The translations under genes were made by a program, and so were the position numbers. DNA of 9,261 bases, taken from contig JACRUB010000183.1 in the NCBI GenBank assembly GCA_014305015.1, positions 1-9,261 of the forward strand. The letters are read 5' to 3'. The notes under the pieces are model-generated. The model was given only the letters and a program-made list of their open reading frames with translations. It was not told where the DNA came from and did no database searches. Source of the DNA: Vulcanimicrobiota bacterium. GTDB taxonomy: Bacteria > Vulcanimicrobiota > Vulcanimicrobiia > Vulcanimicrobiales > Vulcanimicrobiaceae. Shown piece by piece: positions 1 through 6,800 of the stretch (position 1 is the first letter of the stretch; each line of letters starts with the position of its first letter).

Positions 1-2
1 GG

Positions 3-263
3 AAAAAATATGGCGAGGTCATGCTCTTGCATCTGCTCGACCAGACGATCGACCTTGGTGCGTCCTGGATCACGCTAGAAGTGCGCGAGAGCAATGTTGC
101 CGCGCAGAGCTTATATCGAAAATACGGCTTTACCGTCGTCTCAACGCGGCGCGGCTATTACAGCGATAACAATGAAAACGCCCTCGTGATGTGGGCGGGC
201 AACCTGAAAGGACCACTGTACTTGAACCGCTTGCGCGCACTCCGCAAAACAATTCAGCCATGA
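3..263 (+). CDS. rimI: Ribosomal protein S18-alanine N-acetyltransferase RimI, C-terminal fragment
   Basis: GNAT-family acetyltransferase that acetylates the N-terminal alanine of ribosomal protein S18, in the cytoplasm. The frame is open from the left edge, so the N-terminal part lies outside the window. Visible in order: the end of the acetyl-CoA pyrophosphate-binding loop (KKYGEVMLLHLL, where RimI often has R-x-x-G-x-G; the first glycine position seems to be lysine), then the RimI signature LEVRESNVAAQSLYRKYGF, and the closing RRGYYSDNNENALVMW. The YYSDN...ALVMW ending is the form I associate with RimI of Cyanobacteria, Chloroflexi and relatives. The ATG at 21 is an internal methionine, not the start. 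The stop TGA overlaps the next gene's ATG (ATGA, 260-263), which suggests translational coupling. The assignment is secure; RimI versus another GNAT rests on the SN-AA-LY-KYGF and RR-YY motifs. Confidence 0.9.
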   Translation, partial: KKYGEVMLLHLLDQTIDLGASWITLEVRESNVAAQSLYRKYGFTVVSTRRGYYSDNNENALVMWAGNLKGPLYLNRLRALRKTIQP

Positions 264-1090
264 GCGGCGTTTTCTCCCTGGTCCTCGGCATTGTATCGTT
301 TCTTTCCATTTCAATCGCCGCGACGCCGGTCACACCGTTCGGTTTTTCCGATATCGCACTTGGCCAATCCGTTACCGCGCTCATCAAAGCCCACGGTGCG
401 CCCGATGTCGTTACCACTGACGTCGGACAAGTATGGACGTGGGATACCGGCGGCGACAAAGTCCGCGTGACAACGGACGATAGCGGCATCGTGCACCTTT
501 TCGACGTGCTGCCATCACCAAAAAAACAGGTCAGTTTTCCGCTGGCAATGACGCCTCCGCTCCTGTTGAATTTCGGAGTGATGACACTGCCCGAAGCGCA
601 AGGGCATCTCAAAGCGATGACCGATTTCAGTGCGTACGCAACGTTTCCGGACACCGGCGCAAAGGCCGCCGTCCAGGCATACAACATAACCCCCGCAACC
701 GAAGCGATTCTTCTCTTCGACGATCCGGCGCAGACGTTGCGCGAAGCGTTTTACGGCGAACGCCCCTACCTCGTGCGCGACGGCCTTCTGCCCGCGGGAA
801 CGTCGCCCAAGGCGCCGCACTTTACCGCACCGGTGATTATCCATCAAGGCGCAGCCGACTATCCCGCTACCAAGCAGGAAGGCGATGCTTATATTCGATT
901 GGCCGTCGATAAAAACGGGGCGGTCACCGATGCGACAATGTTTGTCAGCTCCGGGGATACAGATCTCGATCGCGCTGCGCTTGCCGGAGGAAAAATGTAC
1001 ACGTTCAAACCGGCAACCCTCGATGGTATGCCGGTTGCCTCGGTCTTTTTCCATAAAGAAACATTCCGCACATTACGGCCACACTCATAA
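260..1090 (+). CDS. Exported protein with BamE/SmpA-like N-terminal region and TonB C-terminal domain
   Basis: Predicted exported protein of 276 aa. Residues 1-21 form a hydrophobic signal sequence (MSGVFSLVLGIVSFLSISIAA). Residues about 28-85 resemble a BamE/SmpA-like fold: FSDIALGQS...LIKAHGAPDVV, then a WTWDTGGDKVRV strand and a final VHLFDVL strand. Residues about 105-180 may be a second, diverged copy of the same fold, which is speculative. Residues about 190-271 look like a TonB C-terminal domain, with YPATKQEGDAYIRLAVDKNG, then SSGDTDLDRAAL and YTFKPATLDGMPV. No proline-rich linker or long periplasm-spanning region is present, so it is unlikely to energise transport like classical TonB; an envelope role is likelier. 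I chose ATG 260 because it overlaps the rimI stop as ATGA and begins exactly at the signal peptide. A GTG at 191 would add 23 residues that destroy the signal peptide. No specific function is recognised. Confidence 0.8.
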   Translation: MSGVFSLVLGIVSFLSISIAATPVTPFGFSDIALGQSVTALIKAHGAPDVVTTDVGQVWTWDTGGDKVRVTTDDSGIVHLFDVLPSPKKQVSFPLAMTPPLLLNFGVMTLPEAQGHLKAMTDFSAYATFPDTGAKAAVQAYNITPATEAILLFDDPAQTLREAFYGERPYLVRDGLLPAGTSPKAPHFTAPVIIHQGAADYPATKQEGDAYIRLAVDKNGAVTDATMFVSSGDTDLDRAALAGGKMYTFKPATLDGMPVASVFFHKETFRTLRPHS

Positions 1091-1113
1091 ATTTTACGCA
1101 CCTCGCGAGCCGC

Positions 1114-1647
1114 GTGCGCGAGCACATCGCGCAAGACCACCGGTACGCTCATTCGGTTCGCGTCGCACGCTTTGCCGAACGCCTGGCCTTCGCGAACGGA
1201 GAGTCGACCTTCAAAGCGCGAATGGCTGGGATGCTGCACGATCTTGCGCGGCTCTATTCATCAAAGCGGCTGCTCGAAGAATCTCAAAGCCGCGGTCTGC
1301 CGGTCGATGCCTATGCGCGAGACAATCCCATCGTTTTGCATGCGCCGCTCTCCGCGCACCTCGCGCGCGAGCAATTTGGGGTGAGCGATCCGGCGATACT
1401 TTCCGCAATTTCCAAGCACACGCTGGGGGCTCGCGAGATGTCTGCACTGGATTGCATCGTGTTTCTGGCCGATAGTCTGGAGCCGGGCCGGGATTTTCCC
1501 GACCGGGGGCGGCTGGCGGAGTTGGCCTTCCAAAATCTCGGGCGGGCAATGGCGCAAACGATAAAGTCTTCGTTTGGCTTCCTTCGGGAAAAAGGTCTGG
1601 AGCCGGCGCCGCAAACCTTAGAAGCGGCAAGCACGTTCGACCCGTAG
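1114..1647 (+). CDS. yqeK: YqeK-family HD hydrolase (probable symmetrical Ap4A hydrolase)
   Basis: Cytoplasmic metal-dependent HD-domain phosphohydrolase. Family members cleave diadenosine tetraphosphate symmetrically to ADP, and yqeK usually neighbours nadD and rsfS. With the GTG at 1114 as residue 1, the metal and substrate residues are H13 (RYAHS), H42-D43 (GMLHDLARL), H76 (VLHAPLSA), H82 (AHLAREQFG), H102 (SKHTLG) and D120 in FLADSLEPGRDFP, the YqeK form of the C-terminal motif. Length (177 aa) is slightly short for the family. The frame stays open upstream and encodes NFTHLASRV before REHIAQDHRYAHS, which looks like the family's missing N-terminal helix. The only upstream start candidates are ATA 1087, which overlaps the previous stop as ATAA, and ATT 1072. 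GTG 1114 has no Shine-Dalgarno. The true start is therefore uncertain and may be 1087. rsfS follows after 22 bp. Confidence 0.9.
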   Translation: MREHIAQDHRYAHSVRVARFAERLAFANGESTFKARMAGMLHDLARLYSSKRLLEESQSRGLPVDAYARDNPIVLHAPLSAHLAREQFGVSDPAILSAISKHTLGAREMSALDCIVFLADSLEPGRDFPDRGRLAELAFQNLGRAMAQTIKSSFGFLREKGLEPAPQTLEAASTFDP

Positions 1648-1655
1648 GTCGATTT

Positions 1656-1660
1656 AGGAG
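1656..1660 (+). promoter_or_regulatory. Shine-Dalgarno AGGAG deciding the rsfS start
   Basis: AGGAG, within TTTAGGAGAGAG, lies just after the yqeK stop. It is 9 nt upstream of the in-frame CTG at 1670 and 30 nt upstream of the GTG at 1691. The spacing favours initiation at CTG, because 30 nt is too far for normal ribosome placement. Confidence 0.6.
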
Positions 1661-1669
1661 AGAGATTCC

Positions 1670-2011
1670 CTGTCGGAGTTAATTGATGTCGTGCGCGAAG
1701 CGGCGCTCGATAAAAAGGGCGAAGATTTTCGAGCCATTGACTTGGAAGGCAAGACCATTATTGCGGATACGTTTGCGATTGTGACGGGCCGCTCAAAAAT
1801 TCAAACGCGTTCGATTGCCGATGCAATCAGCGAAGCCCTTAAAGCGAGCGGCCACCACCTTGCGCGCACGGAAGGCTACAATGACGGCAACTGGATCCTC
1901 TTAGATGCGGGAAGCGTGATCGTGCACGTCTTTACGCCCGAGCAACGAGAGTTCTACAATCTCGAGCGGCTGTGGGCCGGAGCAGACGAGCGAAAGGTAC
2001 ACTCTTCATGA
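1670..2011 (+). CDS. rsfS: Ribosomal silencing factor RsfS (Iojap family), probable CTG start
   Basis: RsfS binds ribosomal protein L14 on the 50S subunit and blocks joining with 30S, lowering translation during starvation. Numbered from the CTG (113 aa, a normal family length): the N-terminal helix SELIDVVREAALDKKGED, ADTFAIVTGRS at 32-42 (usual form TDYFVIATGxS), QTRSIADAISEALK, W75 and D79 in NWILLDAGSVIVHVF, and the C-terminal FYNLERLWAGA, equivalent to the usual YYxLExLW. The start is chosen from two facts: AGGAG sits 9 nt upstream of CTG 1670, and the family's first helix is encoded from there. A start at GTG 1691 would remove seven residues of that helix and leave the Shine-Dalgarno 30 nt away; ATT 1682 is a third possibility. 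The stop TGA overlaps the ATG of the following small gene (ATGA, 2008-2011). The identification is secure and the start is probable. Confidence 0.9.
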   Translation: MSELIDVVREAALDKKGEDFRAIDLEGKTIIADTFAIVTGRSKIQTRSIADAISEALKASGHHLARTEGYNDGNWILLDAGSVIVHVFTPEQREFYNLERLWAGADERKVHSS

Positions 2012-2139
2012 GCCCGAGAGTTGAGTCGCGCGCGAAGCGGACGCGCCGCCAGTCCCTCATCAAAGCCGGCGTTTGGGCCTTCTTGCTCGTCTTTGTTTTC
2101 AGCATCGTCGGCGTCGCGATCGCCTTCATCAAACAGTGA
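2008..2139 (+). CDS. Small single-pass membrane protein, 43 aa
   Basis: This short gene is read directly from the sequence: ATG at 2008, stop TGA at 2137-2139, 43 residues. The start is fused to the rsfS stop as ATGA, and AAAGG at 1993-1997 lies 10 nt upstream as a possible Shine-Dalgarno. The first 19 residues are strongly basic (MSPRVESRAKRTRRQ, then SLIK). Residues about 20-41 form one hydrophobic helix (GVWAFLLVFVFSIVGVAIAF), and the protein ends in IKQ. A basic N-terminus followed by one helix predicts an N-in inner-membrane orientation. No family is recognised. The pattern resembles the N-terminal anchor of LytR-CpsA-Psr wall-polymer transferases, which in some genomes lie near yqeK and rsfS, so it could be an LCP remnant or an independent small protein. 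No LCP sequence continues after the stop. Coupling to rsfS supports translation. Confidence 0.6.
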   Translation: MSPRVESRAKRTRRQSLIKAGVWAFLLVFVFSIVGVAIAFIKQ

Positions 2140-2190
2140 GTCTTTTAGGGTAAGAAACTTGTAGCCCGCGCCACGGTACTACCGGGCGAG

Positions 2191-2195
2191 AGGAG
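2191..2195 (+). promoter_or_regulatory. Shine-Dalgarno of the TPM-domain gene
   Basis: AGGAG, within GCGAGAGGAGTC, lies 11 nt upstream of the ATG at 2207 and supports that start. The 67-bp gap 2140-2206 also holds a small near-palindrome CGGTACTACCG (2174-2184), but I see no clear promoter or terminator in it. Read-through from the upstream operon is possible. Confidence 0.55.
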
Positions 2196-2206
2196 TCTTC
2201 CACGAA

Positions 2207-3226
2207 ATGAAACGCTTTGGCGCCCTAGGCGCGCTTGCTCTACTGACCCTCCTCGCCGCAGCGCCGGCCTCGGCAGCGCGCTCGAGCTACGTTACCGACG
2301 GGGCCGCGATGCTCAGCGCGGGCACGATTTCGAGCATCAACTCGCAGGTCGCAAACTTCAACGCCCAAACCGGCAAAGAAGTTGTCGTGCAAACGGTTTC
2401 GACGACGAGTGGAACGCCGATACGGGACGCGGCCGCAAAAACATTTTCGGACCTCGGTGTTAACGGCGTCCTACTATTCATCGCAAAAGACGACCGCAAA
2501 GATATTATCATTCCGGATGCGGCGGGCACACGCGCCGGTTGGTTTAGCCCTTCAGTTTTCGCACCTATTTACAGCGCAATGGGCGCGCAATTTAAAAACG
2601 GCGACTACGATGGCGGCGTAACCAATGCGGTTGACTCCGTTCTCGGAATTTATCGTTCGCACATGAGCTCGCTCGGCGCCGCAAACGGCGCACCCGTTCC
2701 CGTGCAGCAGCGGCAAAATACATCGTATTCAAATGTTCCGGCTACCGGAGGTTTTCATTTAAGCATGTTTTGGCTCATCGTACTTCTCATTGTTGCATTC
2801 TTCGTGGTTCGTTCGATTTTGCGCGCGATGTCCGCGCCGCGTCCGCCGGTCGGCGGACCGCCGGTTGCCCCCGGCGCACCGGGCGGACAGCAGGGCTACG
2901 GCCCGGGCTATGGCGGCATGGGCGGAGGCGGCAGTTTCTTTAGCGGTTTGCTCGGTGGTCTCGGCGGCGCTTTTCTCGGCAACGAATTGTTCCGCGGCGG
3001 TGGCGGCGGCAACAGTCTCGGCGGCGGAAGCAACGATCAAGGCGGCAACTGGAGCGGCGGCAACGCACCTCCAAGCGACGCCGGCGGCTGGAGCAACGAC
3101 GCCGGACAAGCCGATGCCGGCGGTGCCGGCAGCGGCGGCGACTGGAGCGGCGGTGGTTTTGACGGCGGCGGCGGCGACTTCGGTGGCGGCGGTGGCGGGG
3201 GCGGTGATTCCGGCGGCGGTTGGTAG
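2207..3226 (+). CDS. TPM-domain (YgcG-like) membrane-anchored protein with glycine-rich C-terminus
   Basis: Exported protein of 339 aa. Residues 1-23 are a signal peptide (MKRFGALGALALLTLLAAAPASA). Residues about 25-150 form a TPM domain (YgcG/TPM_phosphatase family): YVTDGAAMLSAGTISSINSQ, then TGKEVVVQTVSTTSG, NGVLLFIAKDDRKDIII and a closing helix around GGVTNAVDSVLGIY. A spacer follows, then a transmembrane helix at about 186-204 (MFWLIVLLIVAFFVVRSIL) and a tail rich in Gly, Pro, Ser, Asp and Trp ending GGGW. This order of signal, TPM, membrane helix and Gly-rich tail is the usual YgcG layout. The TPM domain would face the periplasm and the tail the cytoplasm. TPM proteins have been linked to phosphatase activity in plants and to photosystem or respiratory-complex maintenance; the bacterial role is unclear. 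The tail is repetitive GGC/GGT-rich DNA, prone to length change. It is convergent with osmC across a hairpin. Confidence 0.88.
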   Translation: MKRFGALGALALLTLLAAAPASAARSSYVTDGAAMLSAGTISSINSQVANFNAQTGKEVVVQTVSTTSGTPIRDAAAKTFSDLGVNGVLLFIAKDDRKDIIIPDAAGTRAGWFSPSVFAPIYSAMGAQFKNGDYDGGVTNAVDSVLGIYRSHMSSLGAANGAPVPVQQRQNTSYSNVPATGGFHLSMFWLIVLLIVAFFVVRSILRAMSAPRPPVGGPPVAPGAPGGQQGYGPGYGGMGGGGSFFSGLLGGLGGAFLGNELFRGGGGGNSLGGGSNDQGGNWSGGNAPPSDAGGWSNDAGQADAGGAGSGGDWSGGGFDGGGGDFGGGGGGGGDSGGGW

Positions 3227-3254
3227 GATTCGACCGCTGCGCTTTGTCGAATCC
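3226..3254. terminator. Hairpin between convergent TPM and osmC genes, likely bidirectional terminator
   Basis: Perfect 9-bp inverted repeat: GGATTCGAC (3226-3234) pairs with GTCGAATCC (3246-3254) around an 11-nt loop. The first base is also the last base of the TPM gene's TAG stop. It lies between two convergent genes, where a shared terminator is expected. Neither side has a long T tract, so strength as an intrinsic terminator is uncertain. Confidence 0.55.
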
Positions 3255-3276
3255 GCTCGATAAGGCGATTACCGCA

Positions 3277-3741
3277 TCAAACGATTGTTGGTTTGCATTC
3301 TACGGAAAAATTCACGGAGCGCGCGATGAAACACATGTCGTGCGCTTTGTGATGTAAAGCCTCCGCAAGTGCGCGATCGCTTTCAGGCGAAACCTCAACC
3401 ACCGGGTGCAAAACAACCCGTGTGAATTCGCCGCTGCCATCTTTGTTTTCGTTCATCGCGCCTTCGGCTTCGTCGGTGTAGTTCTGCACGACGATGCCAT
3501 TCGTCGAGCATAAATGCAGATACCACAATTTATGACACGCCGAAAGCGATGCGACTAAAAGTTGTTCGGGATTCCAGCGCGATGCATCACCGCGAAAACC
3601 CGGGTCAGAAGAACCAAGAATTGGTGGCTTTCCGGGCGCACTTATTTCATGCGCGCGATCGTAACTGCGGTAATTCGTTGTGCCTTCTCCGCGGTTGCCC
3701 GTCCAGCGGAGCGTTGTTTGGTATTGATGTTCCTTTGCCAT
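3277..3741 (-). CDS. OsmC-family peroxiredoxin
   Basis: Cytoplasmic thiol peroxidase of the OsmC/Ohr superfamily, 154 aa, a typical length. Members reduce organic hydroperoxides with a cysteine pair. Visible: NPEQLLVASLSACHKLWYLHL (residues 57-77) with the peroxidatic Cys69 and supporting Glu59, an upstream arginine at 50 or 55 for the Arg-Glu pair, and HDMCFIARSVNFSVECKP with the resolving Cys137. The 68-residue spacing suits an OsmC active site. Cys78 and Cys149 are additional. SACHKLWYLHL resembles the general OsmC-like branch more than Ohr, so I give no symbol. ATG at 3741-3739 is the first plausible start. There is no Shine-Dalgarno at normal distance; the nearest, AGGA, lies 16 nt upstream in a hairpin loop. 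The gene is divergent from the propeller gene. Confidence 0.88.
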   Translation of the reverse strand: MAKEHQYQTTLRWTGNRGEGTTNYRSYDRAHEISAPGKPPILGSSDPGFRGDASRWNPEQLLVASLSACHKLWYLHLCSTNGIVVQNYTDEAEGAMNENKDGSGEFTRVVLHPVVEVSPESDRALAEALHHKAHDMCFIARSVNFSVECKPTIV

Positions 3742-3749
3742 AAATAGTA

Positions 3750-3775
3750 AAGAGGCGTTCCTAAGAGCGCCTCTT
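3750..3775. other. Stem-loop in the osmC / propeller divergent region
   Basis: Perfect 8-bp inverted repeat AAGAGGCG (3750-3757) / CGCCTCTT (3768-3775) with a 10-nt loop. On the minus strand it sits 8 nt before the osmC start and is followed by TTTACTATTT. Its loop carries AGGA, the only Shine-Dalgarno-like match before osmC. It could be a leader RNA structure, a weak terminator-like hairpin, or an operator. Function is not established. Confidence 0.5.
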
Positions 3776-3791
3776 CCTTCCTCGGGGAAGG
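3776..3791. other. Second tandem stem-loop in the divergent region
   Basis: CCTTCC (3776-3781) pairs with GGAAGG (3786-3791) around the tetraloop TCGG, directly abutting the hairpin at 3750-3775. The rest of the 83-bp divergent region 3742-3824 shows no clear -35/-10 pair on either strand, and no strong Shine-Dalgarno precedes the ATG at 3825. Confidence 0.45.
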
Positions 3792-3824
3792 CGCGGGCAA
3801 ATCCGGGCTCAAACTCTCGCGCTT

Positions 3825-6800
3825 ATGAAGCGTTTTCTTGCCGGCCTTTTTAGTGTCGTTTTTGCCGCCACACTCGCGACGCCCACCGCTGCAGCCACAA
3901 CCCAAACCGTCACTCCCGAGGAGTACGGGGGCATGCACTGGCGCCTCGTCGGTCCGTTCCGCGGAGGCCGCGCGATTACGGCAACCGGCATCGCGGGCGA
4001 TCCGACGACGTTCTATTTCGGCTCGGTCGGCGGCGGTGTTTGGAAAACAACCAATGCCGGCCGCGTCTGGAAACCGATCTTCGACGGCCAACCGGTTGCA
4101 TCGATCGGGGCGATTGCCGTTGCGCCCTCGGATCCCAACACCATCTACGTGGGTTCCGGTGAAGCAGACATGCGCGACGATACCATCCACGGCAACGGGC
4201 TCTACAAATCGACGGACGCGGGCGCATCGTGGAAATTTCTCGGGCTAGCCGATACGCGCCAAATCGGAAAGATCGTTATCGATCCGTTGAATCCGAATCG
4301 CATTTTTGTTGCGGCTCTCGGGCATGCATATGCAGCAAACGCGGAGCGCGGGGTCTACCGCTCCGAAGACGGCGGCGCAACCTGGAACAAAGTGCTTTAC
4401 AAAAACGCCGACTCGGGCGCCATCGATCTCGCGATGGATCCGTCCAATCACGACATTCTGTACGCAAGTCTGTGGCAAACACGGCGACCGCCGTGGAGTG
4501 TGTATCCGCCATCCAACGGCCCCGGCAGCGGGCTGTATAAGTCCACCGACGGCGGTTCAAACTGGCACCAGCTCACAAGCGGCCTGCCCGTTACGAATCT
4601 GGGACACATCGGAATTGCAATTGCGCGCAGCAATCCGCAACGTGTGTACGCCATTGTTGATGCGGATAAAGGCGGACTGTATCGCTCCGATGACGGCGGC
4701 TCAACGTGGAAACTCCAAGATGCCGACCGGCGTATTTGGGGACGCGGCTGGTATTTCGAGAAGGCTACCGTCGATCCCAAAAACGCCGACACCGTCTACG
4801 TTTCAAACACGGCCTTCTACCGCTCAACGAACGGCGGTACGGATTTTACCGCCATCAAAGGCGCGCCGGGCGGAGACGATTATCAAGGCGTCTGGATCGA
4901 CCCCACCGATTCGTCGCGCATGATTCTGGCAAGCGATCAAGGCGTTGTCATTTCGAACGACGGTGCGCAAACATGGAGCTCGTGGTACAACCAGCCCACG
5001 GCAGAGTTTTACCATGTCGTCACAGACAATCAATTTCCGTATTGGATTTACGGTGCGCAGCAGGATAGCGGCGCAATCGGAACGCCGAGCCGCACAAGTT
5101 ATCGCGGCATTTGGAGCCGCGATTGGCGGCCGATCGCGGCGGGCGGAGAAAGCGGTTACATCGCGCCCGACCCGGAAAATCCGCGCACACTTTTTGGAAC
5201 GACCGTCGATCAGTTCGATCAGTTGACCGGCGAAGATCGCGATACTTCTCCGGAGCTCGCACATCCGGGCGTGTACCGCCATACCTGGACGCTTCCCGTT
5301 GTGTTTTCACCGCGCACACACAACTTGTATTACAGCTCGCAAGTGTTGTTTCGCAGCGCCGATCGCGGCAAGAGCTGGAGCATTATCAGCCCGGATCTTA
5401 CACGCAAAAATCCTGGGATTCCCGCAAACCTCGATCCCGCCACGGCCAAGGATAATAGCTTAGGCAGCCGGCCCGGCGTCATTTATACGATTGCACCATC
5501 GCCGCTCGAGGGCGGTCTGATTTGGGCCGGCACCGACGACGGGTACGTTCAAGTCACGCACGACGAGGGCGCGCATTGGACGAACGTCACGCCGCCCGCG
5601 CTCACACCGTGGAGTAAGGTCAGTCTGATCGAAGCATCACGCTATTCAGCGAAGACGGCATATGCGGCTGTCATTCGTAATCGCTTGGACGACGACACGC
5701 CCTACGTTTACCGCACGCTCGACGGTGGCCGCTCGTGGCAGAATATCGTATCGGGAATTCCGGCGGGGAGTTTCGTGCACGTCGTGCGCGAGGACCCGTT
5801 GCAACCGGGCTTATTGTACGCAGGCACGGAACACGGCGTTTACGTTTCATTTAATGATGGCGCTCATTGGCAACGGCTGCGCTTGAATTTACCGGATGCA
5901 TCCGTGCGCGACATCTCCGCGCGTAAGGACGATCTCGTTATTGCAACGCACGGCCGGTCGTTCTGGGTGCTGGACAACGTCGCGCCCCTGCGCGACCTGG
6001 CGGCGAAAGACATTGCTGCCGTTCATCTCTACACGCCGGCGCTGGCAGTTCGTATGCAAGGTGGAAACGATCAAGGCACGCCGCTACCGCTCGAAACCGC
6101 CCAGGGCGAGAACCCACCGGTCGGCGCGATGTTGGATTACTACCTTCGAGACGCGCAGACCGGGCCCGTTACGCTCGTTATTTACGATGCCGCAGCCCAT
6201 GTAGTTCGGCGATATAGAAGCACCGACAAGCAGAAGGTGACCGATCCAAAAACAATCGACATCGCACCCGTATGGCTAGGCACGCCTGCGCCACTTTCTG
6301 CCGAGCCTGGCATGCACCGGTTTATCTGGGACTTCCATTATGCCGGAAAGGACGGCAGCGGCTCCGGACCGCTTGCACCACCTGGACGATACAAAGTCGT
6401 GCTCATCGCGAGCGGGAAGACGCTCATGCAGACGCTGAGGCTTATCGAAGATCCGCGAATGCACGCAAGCCACCGCGATTTGCTCGCGCAATTTGAACTT
6501 GCCAACCAAGTTGCGGAGTTGCGGCAAACCGCAGGGGCTGCTTACGACGCGGCCGTTGCCCTGCGCAAAACGCATCCGGCAATGGCAAAGCAAATCGACG
6601 CGATTGCGGGCGGTCCCCCGATGGAAGTGCGAGGCGACTTTACCGGAGGTGAATCCGACATCGGCAAGCTGCATTTTGTTATGACAGCGCTGGATGCGCT
6701 TAGCGGAGGAATCGAGGGGATGGACGCGGCGCCGACGCACGACATGCACACGGCGTACTCGGTGTACCGCTCGATGCTCTCTGCTGCTATGGCAAAGTGG

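Noticed and set aside
191..259. GTG at 191 as the start of the exported BamE/TonB-like protein
   Set aside because: It would add 23 polar residues in front of a clear signal peptide and overlap rimI by 73 bp. ATG 260 gives an ATGA coupling and the signal peptide at the N-terminus.
515..1054. 179-aa minus-strand frame within the exported protein gene
   Set aside because: It is opposite a gene with signal peptide and TonB-type domain. No Shine-Dalgarno or motif was seen.
2174..2184. Near-palindrome CGGTACTACCG before the TPM gene as an operator
   Set aside because: It has only 5-bp arms around one base in GC-rich DNA, with no promoter recognised beside it; it is too weak to call.
2920..3222. 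GGCGGC/GGTGGC repeats as a CRISPR or tandem-repeat element
   Set aside because: There is no regular repeat and spacer unit. The runs are explained by codons for a Gly-rich protein tail.
2759..3263. Long Ala-rich frames on both strands over the TPM gene tail
   Set aside because: They are alternate readings of the GGC/GCC repeats that encode the glycine-rich tail and have no independent support.
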